Below are positions 27,698-36,959 of a stretch of 64,000 nucleotides of DNA, in pieces. The notes beneath the pieces were generated by a model that was given only the letters and a program-made list of their open reading frames with translations, made no database searches and was not told the origin of the DNA. The stretch lies in the NCBI RefSeq assembly GCF_900101815.1, contig NZ_FNAO01000001.1:558001-622000 (forward strand). Direction: 5' to 3'. Source of the DNA: Pricia antarctica (lineage in GTDB: Bacteria; Bacteroidota; Bacteroidia; Flavobacteriales; Flavobacteriaceae). The position numbers were made by a program, and so were the translations under genes. How positions within the stretch are numbered: the stretch's first letter is position 1; the number at the start of each line of letters is the position of its first letter.

Positions 27698-28969
27698 TCA
27701 TGAGCCCTCATTTTCTCCATTTAGCTCAAGAATTAATTTTTTAGCCCCGAACAAACGGATAACAAGGACTATGGTCTGTGTAAACAACAACAAGTATACT
27801 ATCCGGTTTACTGTAAGATATTTGTATAAGACTCCCAATAAAACTACATGTAATACAGATGCAAAAACTACGCTATAATTTGCATATTTTTCCTTGCCCA
27901 AAGCACCTAAAAAAGGATATCCTATCATTACCGCAGGCACGAAAAGAAGTGCAAGAACGCAAAAAATACGCAAGAGATTGGCGCTATCGGAAAAGTCTGG
28001 ACCGAAAATCAGCAGAACTATCCAATTGCTTAAAAAAAAGACCCCTATGGCAACTATAGTGTTCAATGAAATAACTGTGACCAATATTTTTTTAAAGAGC
28101 TTCAAATTCCTTTTTTTTGCCATATACGGGTAAAGAGCGTCTCCCAAGGGTGCATAAACTACCGTCATTGCCATGAATATTTTTTCAGCTGCGCCAAAAA
28201 TACCGGCAAAGTAATTGCCGAGGGCAAGGCCTGCAATAAACGTATTACTTGATGTGTAGAGCGCAGCTGCAGATCGTGATAGAAAGTATTGCGTACTATT
28301 GCCCAAAAGCCGTTTGATTTCCTGGACATCGGGCCTGGTAAATTTCACTTCAAAATATCTAAAAGCATAATACATCGAAAACAGCCCGCCTACAATAAAG
28401 CCGATAGAGTATAGCAATGGGACTTTGAAATAATCGCTTTCAGACTTGATAACGATAAAAATAAGAGCGGTAAAAAGGCCTTTTGCAATGACATTAACCC
28501 TTGTCATATACTTCATATTCTCCATCCCCTGAAAAAACCAGACCGGATTCAACACTTGTCCTATAACAATACCGAAACCTAAAAAATAAGCAACTTTATG
28601 CGTTTTTAAGTCTTCTATAGAGTACACCGATATCGCCAAAACAGCTACGGCCAAGAGTACTAAGACCAATTTAATATAATAGATATTACTGAAAATACGA
28701 TCGATTTTTTCTTTGTCTTCTCGAAAAATGGAAACGTCCTTTGTTGCGGAAAGGTTAAAACCGTAATCACAAAGCACGAACAGATATTGCATTACGGCAT
28801 AGACCATGAGTACGACCCCGTATTTTTCGGCGCCCAATACCCTGCCAAGATAGGGAAGGGTCAAAAACGGAAGCACCAAATTGACACCTTGCAATGAAAA
28901 TAACGATACGAAATTCTTAAACAGTTGGTTCTTTCGAAACCTGCGATATGTATGCCTTATGTGAAACAA
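27698..28969 (-). CDS. Polysaccharide flippase (Wzx, MATE/MOP superfamily)
   Basis: A 423-residue flippase with about twelve to fourteen membrane helices that moves undecaprenyl-linked repeat units across the inner membrane. The N-terminal region NFVSLFSLQGVNLVLPFLTLPYLGRVLG is the typical Polysacc_synt start. The gene starts at a TTG (28969); an in-frame stop four codons upstream and the absence of ATG support it. It lies 16 bases after the wecB stop. Confidence 0.9.
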   Translation of the reverse strand: MFHIRHTYRRFRKNQLFKNFVSLFSLQGVNLVLPFLTLPYLGRVLGAEKYGVVLMVYAVMQYLFVLCDYGFNLSATKDVSIFREDKEKIDRIFSNIYYIKLVLVLLAVAVLAISVYSIEDLKTHKVAYFLGFGIVIGQVLNPVWFFQGMENMKYMTRVNVIAKGLFTALIFIVIKSESDYFKVPLLYSIGFIVGGLFSMYYAFRYFEVKFTRPDVQEIKRLLGNSTQYFLSRSAAALYTSSNTFIAGLALGNYFAGIFGAAEKIFMAMTVVYAPLGDALYPYMAKKRNLKLFKKILVTVISLNTIVAIGVFFLSNWIVLLIFGPDFSDSANLLRIFCVLALLFVPAVMIGYPFLGALGKEKYANYSVVFASVLHVVLLGVLYKYLTVNRIVYLLLFTQTIVLVIRLFGAKKLILELNGENEGS

Positions 28970-28985
28970 ATGTGATATTCAAGAT

Positions 28986-30122
28986 TCATAGTCGGCTTTT
29001 CATAAATGCAACTATCCGACTACAGGCCTTGCCATCACCATAGGGGTTATGGCGCTGGCTCATATCTTCGTAAGCTTTTTTATCGTTTAATAGGCGACTT
29101 GTTTCGCCGATAATTTTATCCGGATCGGTTCCGGTCAGGATAACCGTGCCGGCCTTAATGGCTTCGGTGCGCTCCGTCATATCTCGCATTACCAATACGG
29201 GCTTGCCCAGACTAGGGGCTTCTTCCTGCACCCCGCCACTATCGGTAATAATAATATAGCATCTATGCATCAACCATACAAAACTTGGATAGGACAAGGG
29301 TGCGATAAGTTTGATGTTATCGATTCTGTCTAACAATTCATATACCGGCTTTTGTACGTGGGGGTTCAGGTGTACCGGATAAATAATCTGAACCTCATCA
29401 TGCCGCTTTGCAACTTCCGCCAAGGCCTTACAAATATTTACAAAGCCCTGTCCATGATTTTCACGACGGTGTCCGGTGACCAGAATCAATTTTTTGTTCG
29501 GGTTCCAGACCTGTTTTACTGCTTCTATTTCGGCATGTAAATAATCCGACTTGGTCACTTTATCGACACTGAGCTGCAGGGCATCGATAACCGTATTTCC
29601 TGTAATCTCTATGCTTTCATCAGCAACGTTTTCATTTAAAAGGTTCTGCCGTGCGGTAGCGGTAGGTGCAAAATGATAATCAGCGACTCTACCGGTAATC
29701 GATCGGTTCATTTCTTCTGGGAATGGAGATTTTTTATCAAAGGTTCGTAAACCTGCCTCCACATGACAAACCTGGGCCCCGGAATAAAAAGCGGCAATCG
29801 AAGTGGCCATGGTAGTTGTAGTATCACCATGTACGTAAACAAAATCAGGCTTAAAATCCTCAAGAATAGGTTTTAAACCTGTAATTATGTCGGCTGTCAA
29901 TGAGAATAAATTTTGGTCGGGCTTCATAAGGTCCAAATCGTAGTCGGGCACGATATCGAAAAAATCAACTACTTGATCTAACATCTCCCTATGTTGGGCA
30001 GTAAGACAAACCTTGGTCTCAAATACATTTTCATTTTTTTGAAACTCCTTGACCAATGGAGCCATTTTTATGGCCTCGGGCCTTGTACCGAAAACTATTA
30101 GGTTTTTTGTTTTTTTCCTCAT
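28986..30122 (-). CDS. wecB: UDP-N-acetylglucosamine 2-epimerase (non-hydrolysing)
   Basis: A 378-residue cytosolic epimerase that interconverts UDP-GlcNAc and UDP-ManNAc for surface glycans. Family motifs are present: [14 protein letters not shown] at the N-terminus, [17 protein letters not shown] (about 95), [21 protein letters not shown] (read in parts, about 116-136), [12 protein letters not shown] (about 212) and [21 protein letters not shown] (parts, about 290). No dehydrogenase wecC is adjacent, so ManNAc rather than ManNAcA may be the product used. Confidence 0.95.
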   Translation of the reverse strand: MRKKTKNLIVFGTRPEAIKMAPLVKEFQKNENVFETKVCLTAQHREMLDQVVDFFDIVPDYDLDLMKPDQNLFSLTADIITGLKPILEDFKPDFVYVHGDTTTTMATSIAAFYSGAQVCHVEAGLRTFDKKSPFPEEMNRSITGRVADYHFAPTATARQNLLNENVADESIEITGNTVIDALQLSVDKVTKSDYLHAEIEAVKQVWNPNKKLILVTGHRRENHGQGFVNICKALAEVAKRHDEVQIIYPVHLNPHVQKPVYELLDRIDNIKLIAPLSYPSFVWLMHRCYIIITDSGGVQEEAPSLGKPVLVMRDMTERTEAIKAGTVILTGTDPDKIIGETSRLLNDKKAYEDMSQRHNPYGDGKACSRIVAFMKSRL

Positions 30123-30170
30123 CCTAAAGAATACATATTAAAATTGGGGAGTCGACTTGAATACAGATTT

Positions 30171-30608
30171 TTAACTTCTAAGGTTTTTCAGGGTTTCGTT
30201 AATCATAGTTGAGGAAGTGCCTTTTGTATAGGGAAAATATATAATTTTGACGCCCACTTCCTCAAATTGCTCGTCTAATGCTTGCCATTTTTCCGATTCG
30301 AACCAGTCGTCTCCTACAAACATTACGTCAAACTTGATCCGCTGCCACATTTTAAATTTGTCCATGTCATTTTGTGGCACTACGGAATCTACATGCTTAA
30401 TGTTTCTTACGATTTCCATTCTTTCTTGATGCGGAATGACTGCCTTTTTATTCTTGTATGCCACCAATTCATCACTAGTTACCCCTACGATAAGCTTATC
30501 GCACAGTCCCTTGGCATTCTTCAGAAGATTCAAATGACCAATATGGAAAAGATCATAGACCCCGGAAGTATAACCTACAACTATTTTTTCATCACCTCTT
30601 TTGTACAT
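30171..30608 (-). CDS. Glycerol-3-phosphate cytidylyltransferase-like protein (TagD family)
   Basis: A 145-residue nucleotidyltransferase. GYTSGVYDLFHIGHLNLLKNAK carries the HxGH motif, and YFPYTKGTSSTMINETL the C-terminal ISSTxI-like motif; YKNKKAVIPHQERMEIV is typical of TagD. It would make CDP-glycerol, the donor for the TagB/TagF-like enzyme at 26498. Ethanolamine- or other CTP-using members share these motifs, so the exact alcohol phosphate is inferred from the neighbour. Confidence 0.85.
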   Translation of the reverse strand: MYKRGDEKIVVGYTSGVYDLFHIGHLNLLKNAKGLCDKLIVGVTSDELVAYKNKKAVIPHQERMEIVRNIKHVDSVVPQNDMDKFKMWQRIKFDVMFVGDDWFESEKWQALDEQFEEVGVKIIYFPYTKGTSSTMINETLKNLRS

Positions 30609-30663
30609 ATCCTATCCTTATCTTTTGAATTAGTATTGGCTCCCTATTCAACTTATATCGTTT

Positions 30664-32481
30664 TTACCATCGCCACTCGGTAGTAAAATACTGCTTTTTA
30701 AAAAGTTCGATGTTTACGAACATCCATAATATTTGGCCTGCCCTTGATTCGGTTTTGCTTTTCGATATCAATTCGGGGAGGACTCCATCTTTAAGCCATG
30801 AGCAATTTACCAATAATTTGTTCGCCAACTCCTCTAAATTTTCGAACCATTCAGTAAGTGGTACGGGAAAGCCAACTTTCTTGCGGGTTATAATCTCTTC
30901 CGGAAGATACTTATAAGAAACCTCTCGCAACAAATATTTGGGAACATCTAACACCTCGCTATAGACTTCCGCCGTTTGATTTTTCGCCATTTGTTTCGAT
31001 TTATCATCCAGCCATTTGAGTTTTAGACCATATGGAATTTTTTTATAGGCAAACTCAATCAAATTATGGTCTAAAAAAGGTACTCTCGCCTCCACCGAAG
31101 TTTGCATCGTAGTCATATCAACCCTTTGTAATAGCCCTTTTACATGGTATTGATGGAAAAAACGAAAAATATTTTCTTCATTATCGTGTTCCACAAACTG
31201 TTGTTGAATCATAGTGTCGAACTCTTTTCTATAATCTGTAGGAGTGTTGATCAATTCATCGCGCATGGCACGTGGGACATATTCGTAGTTCGCGATAAAA
31301 TGGTCGTAAAAACTTTCGCCCGTTGGATGATTGACAAAATCGAAAGGCAATCTGAATATTCTCCCATAGCCCCCCATTAGCTCATCGGCACCTTCTCCGG
31401 AAAGCACAACGGTAATTTTTTCCTTTAACTTTGAGGACATGATGGCCAAAGGTATTTCGTTGGGCACTCCTAACGGCGAATCTTTCGCGGCAATAAGTCG
31501 TTCCCAGTTTGCGAGATAATCCTCTTTTTTCATTAAAATCTCATGGTGGGCCGTATCGTATTTTTCTGCTACTGTTCTGGCATATTTGAATTCGTTCATT
31601 TCTTCAAAGCCAATGGTATACGTGTTAACCTCACCTTTCTTTTTTAACGCGGTTATTGCCGTAATCAAACTAGAATCAACCCCTCCACTCAAATAAGTGC
31701 CCAGAGGTACGTCAGCAATCAATCGATATTCGATGGCCTTTTTAAGCTCAGCCTCAAATTCGATTTTGATTTGCTGCTCGTCGAATTCGGTCGAAACATT
31801 GAAGGCATTTGGCAATTCCCAATAGCTTTTTTCGGTAAAAGTCAAATCATTGGTATATCTATGAAAAGTACCTGGTTGAAGTTGCCAAATACCCTCAAAA
31901 AAAGTGTAGGGCGCTCGAATATAGCGATTCGCTAAATATTCGTCGACTGCCAAGGTATTGAATTTTGCCTCGACCAGACCGCTGTTCAGTATCGCCTTGA
32001 TTTCAGAGGCAAATACTAAATTCACCCCGTCATTGTAATAGTAAAGAGGCTTTATTCCCAGTCGGTCGCGGATCAAAAAAAGTACTTCGGTTTCTACATT
32101 ATAAAGCGCCATTGAAAACATACCGTTAGCGCGTTCTAAAAACCAGTCCACCCCATAATTCTGAACGGCTGCAAGAATTACCTCGGTATCGGAATCTGTT
32201 ATAAAATCGTAGGTTATTTCTTTTTTAATCTCGTTAAAATTGTAAATCTCTCCATTGAAGACAACTTGCCAATGCCCGTCGGAGGAAGTCATGGGTTGAT
32301 TTGCCACGTTCCGTAAATCGATTATACTTAGCCTTCGATGCCCTAAAGCCACTTTGTTTTGAGAAATATAAAACGCTCCCGAATCAGGCCCTCGATGAAC
32401 TATTGATTCGGTCATTTTCACGATCCGTGCCTGTAAATCGTCGATTGTCTTTTTTGAGTATATTCCAGCTATTCCACACAT
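30664..32481 (-). CDS. asnB: Asparagine synthetase (glutamine-hydrolysing)
   Basis: A 605-residue two-domain enzyme. The N-terminal glutaminase begins MCGIAGIYSKK with catalytic Cys2 exposed after Met removal, and includes RGPDSGAFY, HRRLSIID and FNGEIYNF. The synthetase domain has PLGTYLSGGVDSSLI (pyrophosphatase loop) near 260. Inside polysaccharide loci such AsnB-like enzymes often amidate a sugar acid or a glycan intermediate instead of serving amino-acid supply; here context suggests that role but does not prove it. Confidence 0.93.
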   Translation of the reverse strand: MCGIAGIYSKKTIDDLQARIVKMTESIVHRGPDSGAFYISQNKVALGHRRLSIIDLRNVANQPMTSSDGHWQVVFNGEIYNFNEIKKEITYDFITDSDTEVILAAVQNYGVDWFLERANGMFSMALYNVETEVLFLIRDRLGIKPLYYYNDGVNLVFASEIKAILNSGLVEAKFNTLAVDEYLANRYIRAPYTFFEGIWQLQPGTFHRYTNDLTFTEKSYWELPNAFNVSTEFDEQQIKIEFEAELKKAIEYRLIADVPLGTYLSGGVDSSLITAITALKKKGEVNTYTIGFEEMNEFKYARTVAEKYDTAHHEILMKKEDYLANWERLIAAKDSPLGVPNEIPLAIMSSKLKEKITVVLSGEGADELMGGYGRIFRLPFDFVNHPTGESFYDHFIANYEYVPRAMRDELINTPTDYRKEFDTMIQQQFVEHDNEENIFRFFHQYHVKGLLQRVDMTTMQTSVEARVPFLDHNLIEFAYKKIPYGLKLKWLDDKSKQMAKNQTAEVYSEVLDVPKYLLREVSYKYLPEEIITRKKVGFPVPLTEWFENLEELANKLLVNCSWLKDGVLPELISKSKTESRAGQILWMFVNIELFKKQYFTTEWRW

Positions 32482-32488
32482 ATATACG

Positions 32489-33343
32489 TTAGCTATTATT
32501 TTGCAAACACGTTTTAAGGCTATCCCTCCAATAAGGAATTTCGATGCCCAAATTGGTTTTTATTTTTGTTTTGTCGAATACGCTAAAGAAAGGTCTCTTA
32601 GCTGGTGTCGGATAGTCATAGCTCATTATTGGCAACACCTTACATTCCAAACCAGATAGTTCAACTATGGCCTTGGTAAAATCGTACCAACTTGCTACAC
32701 CTTCGTTACTATAGTGATAGCAGCCATATTTGTCGGTGTTGTTTCTAATAATTCCCAAAATAACATTTGCCAAATCGATGCCATAGGTTGGTGTTCCAAT
32801 TTGGTCGCAAACCACACTCAAGCTTTCCCTTTCCCCTGCCAGGTTAAGCATTGTTTTCAAAAAATTATGTCCATATCCCGAATACAACCAAGAAGTCCTT
32901 AGAATGAAATATTCTTCCAAAAGATCCGTGATAGCCTTCTCTCCGCACAATTTTGTCTTCCCATAGACCCCAAGTGGATTCGTCGTTATATTTTCATCAT
33001 AAGGTATCGATTGAAAGCCATCAAAAACGAAATCCGTAGAAATCTGAATCAATTTTATTTGATGGCTTTTACAAGCTTTTGCCAGATTAAGAACACCATC
33101 AACATTAATTTTTTTTGCCATTTCCGGTTCGGATTCAGCTTTATCCACGGCCGTATAGGCTGCGCAGTTAACACAAAATTGGAAAAATCCCGTTGCCAAA
33201 AAACGCTCGACTTCGATTTCTTTCGTTATGTCCAACTCGTCATAATCGACATAAACGAATTGGTAGGCTTCCGTATCGGCAGCAACTTCCCGAATACACG
33301 ATGCCAGCTGCCCGTGGCCTCCTGTTACCAGTATTTTAGTCAT
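32489..33343 (-). CDS. rfbD: dTDP-4-dehydrorhamnose reductase
   Basis: A 284-residue SDR-fold enzyme that makes the last step to dTDP-L-rhamnose. The NAD(P)H-binding GGHGQLASCI lies at the N-terminus, and the catalytic Y-x3-K is YGKTKLCGE (about 128); STDFVFDG and AAYTAVDKAE are further family motifs. It overlaps rfbC by four bases (ATGA), so translation is coupled. It is the last of the four rhamnose genes. Confidence 0.95.
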   Translation of the reverse strand: MTKILVTGGHGQLASCIREVAADTEAYQFVYVDYDELDITKEIEVERFLATGFFQFCVNCAAYTAVDKAESEPEMAKKINVDGVLNLAKACKSHQIKLIQISTDFVFDGFQSIPYDENITTNPLGVYGKTKLCGEKAITDLLEEYFILRTSWLYSGYGHNFLKTMLNLAGERESLSVVCDQIGTPTYGIDLANVILGIIRNNTDKYGCYHYSNEGVASWYDFTKAIVELSGLECKVLPIMSYDYPTPAKRPFFSVFDKTKIKTNLGIEIPYWRDSLKTCLQNNS

Positions 33344-33885
33344 AATCGAGCGTTTTCCAATGTAGGCAACAGCTTATCTTTTTTAGAGAGAAAAAGGTCT
33401 TTCCCAGGTAATTTCCAATCAATACCCAAGGTATTGTCGTTGTAGATTATTCCACCTTCCGAAGAAGCATTATAATTGTTGTCACATTTGTAAAAAAAAT
33501 GTGCCGTATCCGACAGCACTACAAAACCATGTGCAAAACCTCTCGGGACAAAAAGTTGCTTTTTGTTTTCGTAGCTAAGTTCCAAGGCGATGTGTTCCCC
33601 GAAAGTGGATGAATCTTTCCGAAGATCTACAACAACATCAAGTACTACACCTTGAAGAACCATGACCAATTTAGCCTGCGCGTGTTCACCGATTTGATAA
33701 TGCAAGGCTCTTACCACTCCCTTTTTGGAAAACGATTGATTATCTTGTACGAATGTAACCGGTCTACTTAAGATCGAGTCGAACTTTTTTTGGTTGAAGG
33801 ACTCCATAAAGTAACCACGATCGTCTTCGAAAAGGGCCGGTTCGATTACGAAACAACCCTTAAGTCTAGTTTCGGTTACCTTCAT
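33340..33885 (-). CDS. rfbC: dTDP-4-dehydrorhamnose 3,5-epimerase
   Basis: A 181-residue cupin epimerase. Motifs are [14 protein letters not shown] (about 22), [20 protein letters not shown] (about 46-65, with the catalytic His), [12 protein letters not shown] and [14 protein letters not shown]. It acts between RfbB and RfbD. Its start overlaps the end of rfbA as ATGA, and its end overlaps rfbD the same way. Confidence 0.96.
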   Translation of the reverse strand: MKVTETRLKGCFVIEPALFEDDRGYFMESFNQKKFDSILSRPVTFVQDNQSFSKKGVVRALHYQIGEHAQAKLVMVLQGVVLDVVVDLRKDSSTFGEHIALELSYENKKQLFVPRGFAHGFVVLSDTAHFFYKCDNNYNASSEGGIIYNDNTLGIDWKLPGKDLFLSKKDKLLPTLENARL

Positions 33886-34751
33886 GCATGTTTTTTTAAG
33901 ATTCCCAATAAATTTTTACTGTAACCACTTTTCTTCAAGGGTTCGGCCAAATTCTTAAATTGTATTTCGTCGATGTATCCCATTTCATAAGCCGTGGCCT
34001 CTATCGCACCTATTTTTAGCCCTTGCCGTTCTTCAATAACCTCGACAAACTGCGAGGCTTGCATAAGGGACTGAAAAGTGCCAGTATCCAGCCAAGCGGT
34101 TCCTCTGTCCAAGATACTTACGTTCAATTTATCTCGCTGCAAATAGACTTTGTTTACATCTGTTATTTCAAGTTCCCCCCGATGGCTAGGCTTGATGCTT
34201 TTGGCGATTTCTATAACTTCGTTGTCGTAAAAATAGATTCCCGGTACGGCATAATTGGACTTTGGAACTGACGGTTTTTCTTCGATGCTAATCGCTTTTC
34301 CCTGATTGTCAAACTCAACTACCCCGTAACGTTCAGGATCGTGCACCCGATAGGCATAGATGATGCCCCCGTCGGGGTTGTTGTTCGACTGCAGCAGCTT
34401 AGCAAGGCCTGATCCATAAAAAATATTATCTCCTAGAATTAAAGCCACCTTATCATTACCGATAAAATCGGCTCCAATAATGAATGCTTCAGCAAGTCCA
34501 TTAGGGGCGTTTTGAACCGCATAGGAAAATTGGCATCCATACTTCTCTCCGTCGCCCAGCAATTCTTTGAACAAAGATTGATCTTTTGGAGTAGAAATTA
34601 TTAAAATTTCGCGGATACCTGAATTCATTAGCGTCGATAGTGGATAATAAATCATCGGTTTGTCGTAGATCGGCATCAATTGCTTGCTCACCGATAAAGT
34701 CAATGGGTGTAAACGCGTCCCAGAGCCGCCCGCTAGTATTATTCCTTTCAT
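33882..34751 (-). CDS. rfbA: Glucose-1-phosphate thymidylyltransferase
   Basis: A 289-residue nucleotidyltransferase giving dTDP-glucose, the first step to dTDP-rhamnose. The signature [18 protein letters not shown] is at the N-terminus, followed by [27 protein letters not shown] (about 106) and VEKP-type [20 protein letters not shown]. Length is normal for RmlA. Four-base overlap with rfbC indicates an operon. Confidence 0.97.
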   Translation of the reverse strand: MKGIILAGGSGTRLHPLTLSVSKQLMPIYDKPMIYYPLSTLMNSGIREILIISTPKDQSLFKELLGDGEKYGCQFSYAVQNAPNGLAEAFIIGADFIGNDKVALILGDNIFYGSGLAKLLQSNNNPDGGIIYAYRVHDPERYGVVEFDNQGKAISIEEKPSVPKSNYAVPGIYFYDNEVIEIAKSIKPSHRGELEITDVNKVYLQRDKLNVSILDRGTAWLDTGTFQSLMQASQFVEVIEERQGLKIGAIEATAYEMGYIDEIQFKNLAEPLKKSGYSKNLLGILKKHA

Positions 34752-34819
34752 CTCTTAGTGGTTTGTGCTTTACAATTCCGCTTACACTCAGTAGCCATCA
34801 GTTTTTGATTTGGAACCGG

Positions 34820-35863
34820 TTAACCGTACATCTTCTCATAATATGCCTGATACTCTCCCGAAGTCACATTTTTCAACCAATTTTCATTATTCAAATACCA
34901 GTCTATGGTAAGCTCCAATCCTTGTTCAAAAGTAACCGATGGCTTCCATCCCAATTCTTTGTTGATTTTATGGGCATCAATCGCATATCGCAAATCATGG
35001 CCTGGACGATCTTTCACATAAGTGATTAATTTTTCGGAACTACCTTCAGACCTATTCAACTTTTGATCCATCAATCGACATAGCAGTATGACTAAATCGA
35101 TGTTCTGCCATTCATTAAAACCGCCGATATTATAGGTCTCATGATTTTCGCCCTGATGGAAGACCAAATCTATTGCAGTAGCGTGATCTTTAACAAACAA
35201 CCAATCGCGAGTGTATTTTCCATCACCATAAACCGGTAAGGCTTTCTGTTTAATAATATTATGAATAAAAAGGGGAATCAATTTTTCGGGAAACTGATTG
35301 GGACCATAATTGTTGGAACAATTCGTAATCACATACGGGAGCCCATAGGTTTCGCCATAAGCCCTAACAAAGTGGTCGGAACCAGCCTTGGAAGCAGAAT
35401 ATGGGGAGTTGGGGTCGTAAGCTGTGGTCTCTAAAAACAAACCTTTCGTCCCTAGAGAACCATAGACCTCGTCGGTGCTTACATGATAGAAACGTTTCTT
35501 ATGGCTATCATCTTTCCAAACATCCCTTGCAGCGTTCAGCAAATTTACGGTTCCAATAATATTGGTATGTACAAAAGCCAACGGATCGGTGATGGAACGA
35601 TCCACATGCGATTCTGCAGCAAGATGTATTATCCCATCAAAACAGTACCGTTCGAAAATAGTCCGTATAAATTTGGCATCTACTATATTCCCCTTAATAA
35701 AGGAATAGTTGGAGGCGGCTTCGACATCCTTCAGGTTTTCGAGATTACCCGCATAGGTTAGCTCATCCAAATTGAAAATATGGTGCTCGGGATATTTATT
35801 TACAAATTCACGTACAACGTGTGATCCTATAAACCCTGCCCCGCCTGTGATTAAAATTTTCAT
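34820..35863 (-). CDS. rfbB: dTDP-glucose 4,6-dehydratase
   Basis: A 347-residue extended SDR enzyme. MKILITGGAGFIGSHVVREF carries the NAD-binding glycine motif; HLAAESHVDRSI, STDEVYGSLG and YSASKAGSDHFVRAYGETYGLP (with the catalytic Tyr and Lys near 160) follow. It converts dTDP-glucose to the 4-keto-6-deoxy intermediate. It precedes rfbA by 68 bases and follows the Wzz-like gene, so the order is rfbBACD. Confidence 0.97.
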   Translation of the reverse strand: MKILITGGAGFIGSHVVREFVNKYPEHHIFNLDELTYAGNLENLKDVEAASNYSFIKGNIVDAKFIRTIFERYCFDGIIHLAAESHVDRSITDPLAFVHTNIIGTVNLLNAARDVWKDDSHKKRFYHVSTDEVYGSLGTKGLFLETTAYDPNSPYSASKAGSDHFVRAYGETYGLPYVITNCSNNYGPNQFPEKLIPLFIHNIIKQKALPVYGDGKYTRDWLFVKDHATAIDLVFHQGENHETYNIGGFNEWQNIDLVILLCRLMDQKLNRSEGSSEKLITYVKDRPGHDLRYAIDAHKINKELGWKPSVTFEQGLELTIDWYLNNENWLKNVTSGEYQAYYEKMYG

Positions 35864-35939
35864 TTGATAGAATCTGTTTAAACCTAAGGTTTTTAGGTAA
35901 TAGTAACCTATAAAATTCTAAATACCCGGTACGATAATG

Positions 35940-36950
35940 TCAGAGACTCAAAGCCTTTTTATTCAAATACTTTAATAGCGTCCAGAGGAAAAATAACCCT
36001 AAAAAAACCATTGGTAAAAGAATCAGGCTTTTGTTCAAAAATTGGTTTTTGACTTCTTGGGTCTTTCCGAAGCTAACAATTTTAACGGCTTCTTTTTGCT
36101 GAACGAGTTCAATCTGCTTGTCACCTATCTGCTTGATCAAGCCATTTTTCAATGCAAATAGACTGGGGATGTCCAGCGGCTCTTCTGCGTTCAACAAAAG
36201 CGTGCCTTCTTGACTTCCCATACCGGAATATGAATTTCCCAATTTTTGGGTATAGTTATTTATGAGCCCGTCAATCTGGGCTATGAGTTCTTTGTTTCGA
36301 TCAATTCTATCCTCGGCATTCTTTTCATGTATGGTACGCATCTCAACAAAATAGGGATTGGCATTGATATAATCCAAAATCTTACCAACCACTTGTTGTC
36401 CATTAAACGGATTTTTATGTAAAAACTTTATTCTATGGGTCAGAACCGTTATGTCTAAAATTTCAGACTTGATAACCTCTGAAACAAATTCTTGGTCCTT
36501 GAAATTCTGAAGGATTTCAAGATAGTCGTTATCGTCTTTTATATTGTCTTTATCCTCCTTTTTTTTCTCAATGGGTTCGATACTAATGTCAAATCCTCTT
36601 AAATCGGAAATATCAACCCCTATATTATTCAAAAACTGAGTGTCTTTGGCAACAATATTGGCTTGTATCTCGTCAACGACATCGTAGAGATAATCCTTAC
36701 TTTCAAAATTGGGTTTTACGATTACTTCCGTTTTCAATTGTTTGTCGACGGTACTGTTCAGTAAAAATCCAATGGCCAAACCCAACAAAATCAATCCTAA
36801 TAACCAGAATATTTGTTTTTTGAGGTACAAAAATAGAAGAAGAAAACCTTCAAATAGACTCTCAAAACCTCTTCCGACCATATTTAGTAGCCTTCCCAAA
36901 TCTATCTCATCAGACTCTGGTTGGGTATTCACAGGTTTATTATCTGCCAT
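35940..36950 (-). CDS. Wzz-type chain-length determinant
   Basis: A 336-residue inner-membrane protein with a helix near 47-68 (IFWLLGLILLGLAIGFLLN), a long periplasmic region with coiled-coil character (about 200-300) and a second helix near 310-328. This two-helix topology is that of polysaccharide co-polymerases that set glycan chain length together with Wzy. There is no C-terminal tyrosine kinase domain. It starts 10 bases after the DUF6909-like gene ends, so both are probably transcribed from the promoter at 38821. Confidence 0.82.
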   Translation of the reverse strand: MADNKPVNTQPESDEIDLGRLLNMVGRGFESLFEGFLLLFLYLKKQIFWLLGLILLGLAIGFLLNSTVDKQLKTEVIVKPNFESKDYLYDVVDEIQANIVAKDTQFLNNIGVDISDLRGFDISIEPIEKKKEDKDNIKDDNDYLEILQNFKDQEFVSEVIKSEILDITVLTHRIKFLHKNPFNGQQVVGKILDYINANPYFVEMRTIHEKNAEDRIDRNKELIAQIDGLINNYTQKLGNSYSGMGSQEGTLLLNAEEPLDIPSLFALKNGLIKQIGDKQIELVQQKEAVKIVSFGKTQEVKNQFLNKSLILLPMVFLGLFFLWTLLKYLNKKALSL

Positions 36951-36959
36951 TTTTGGTTG

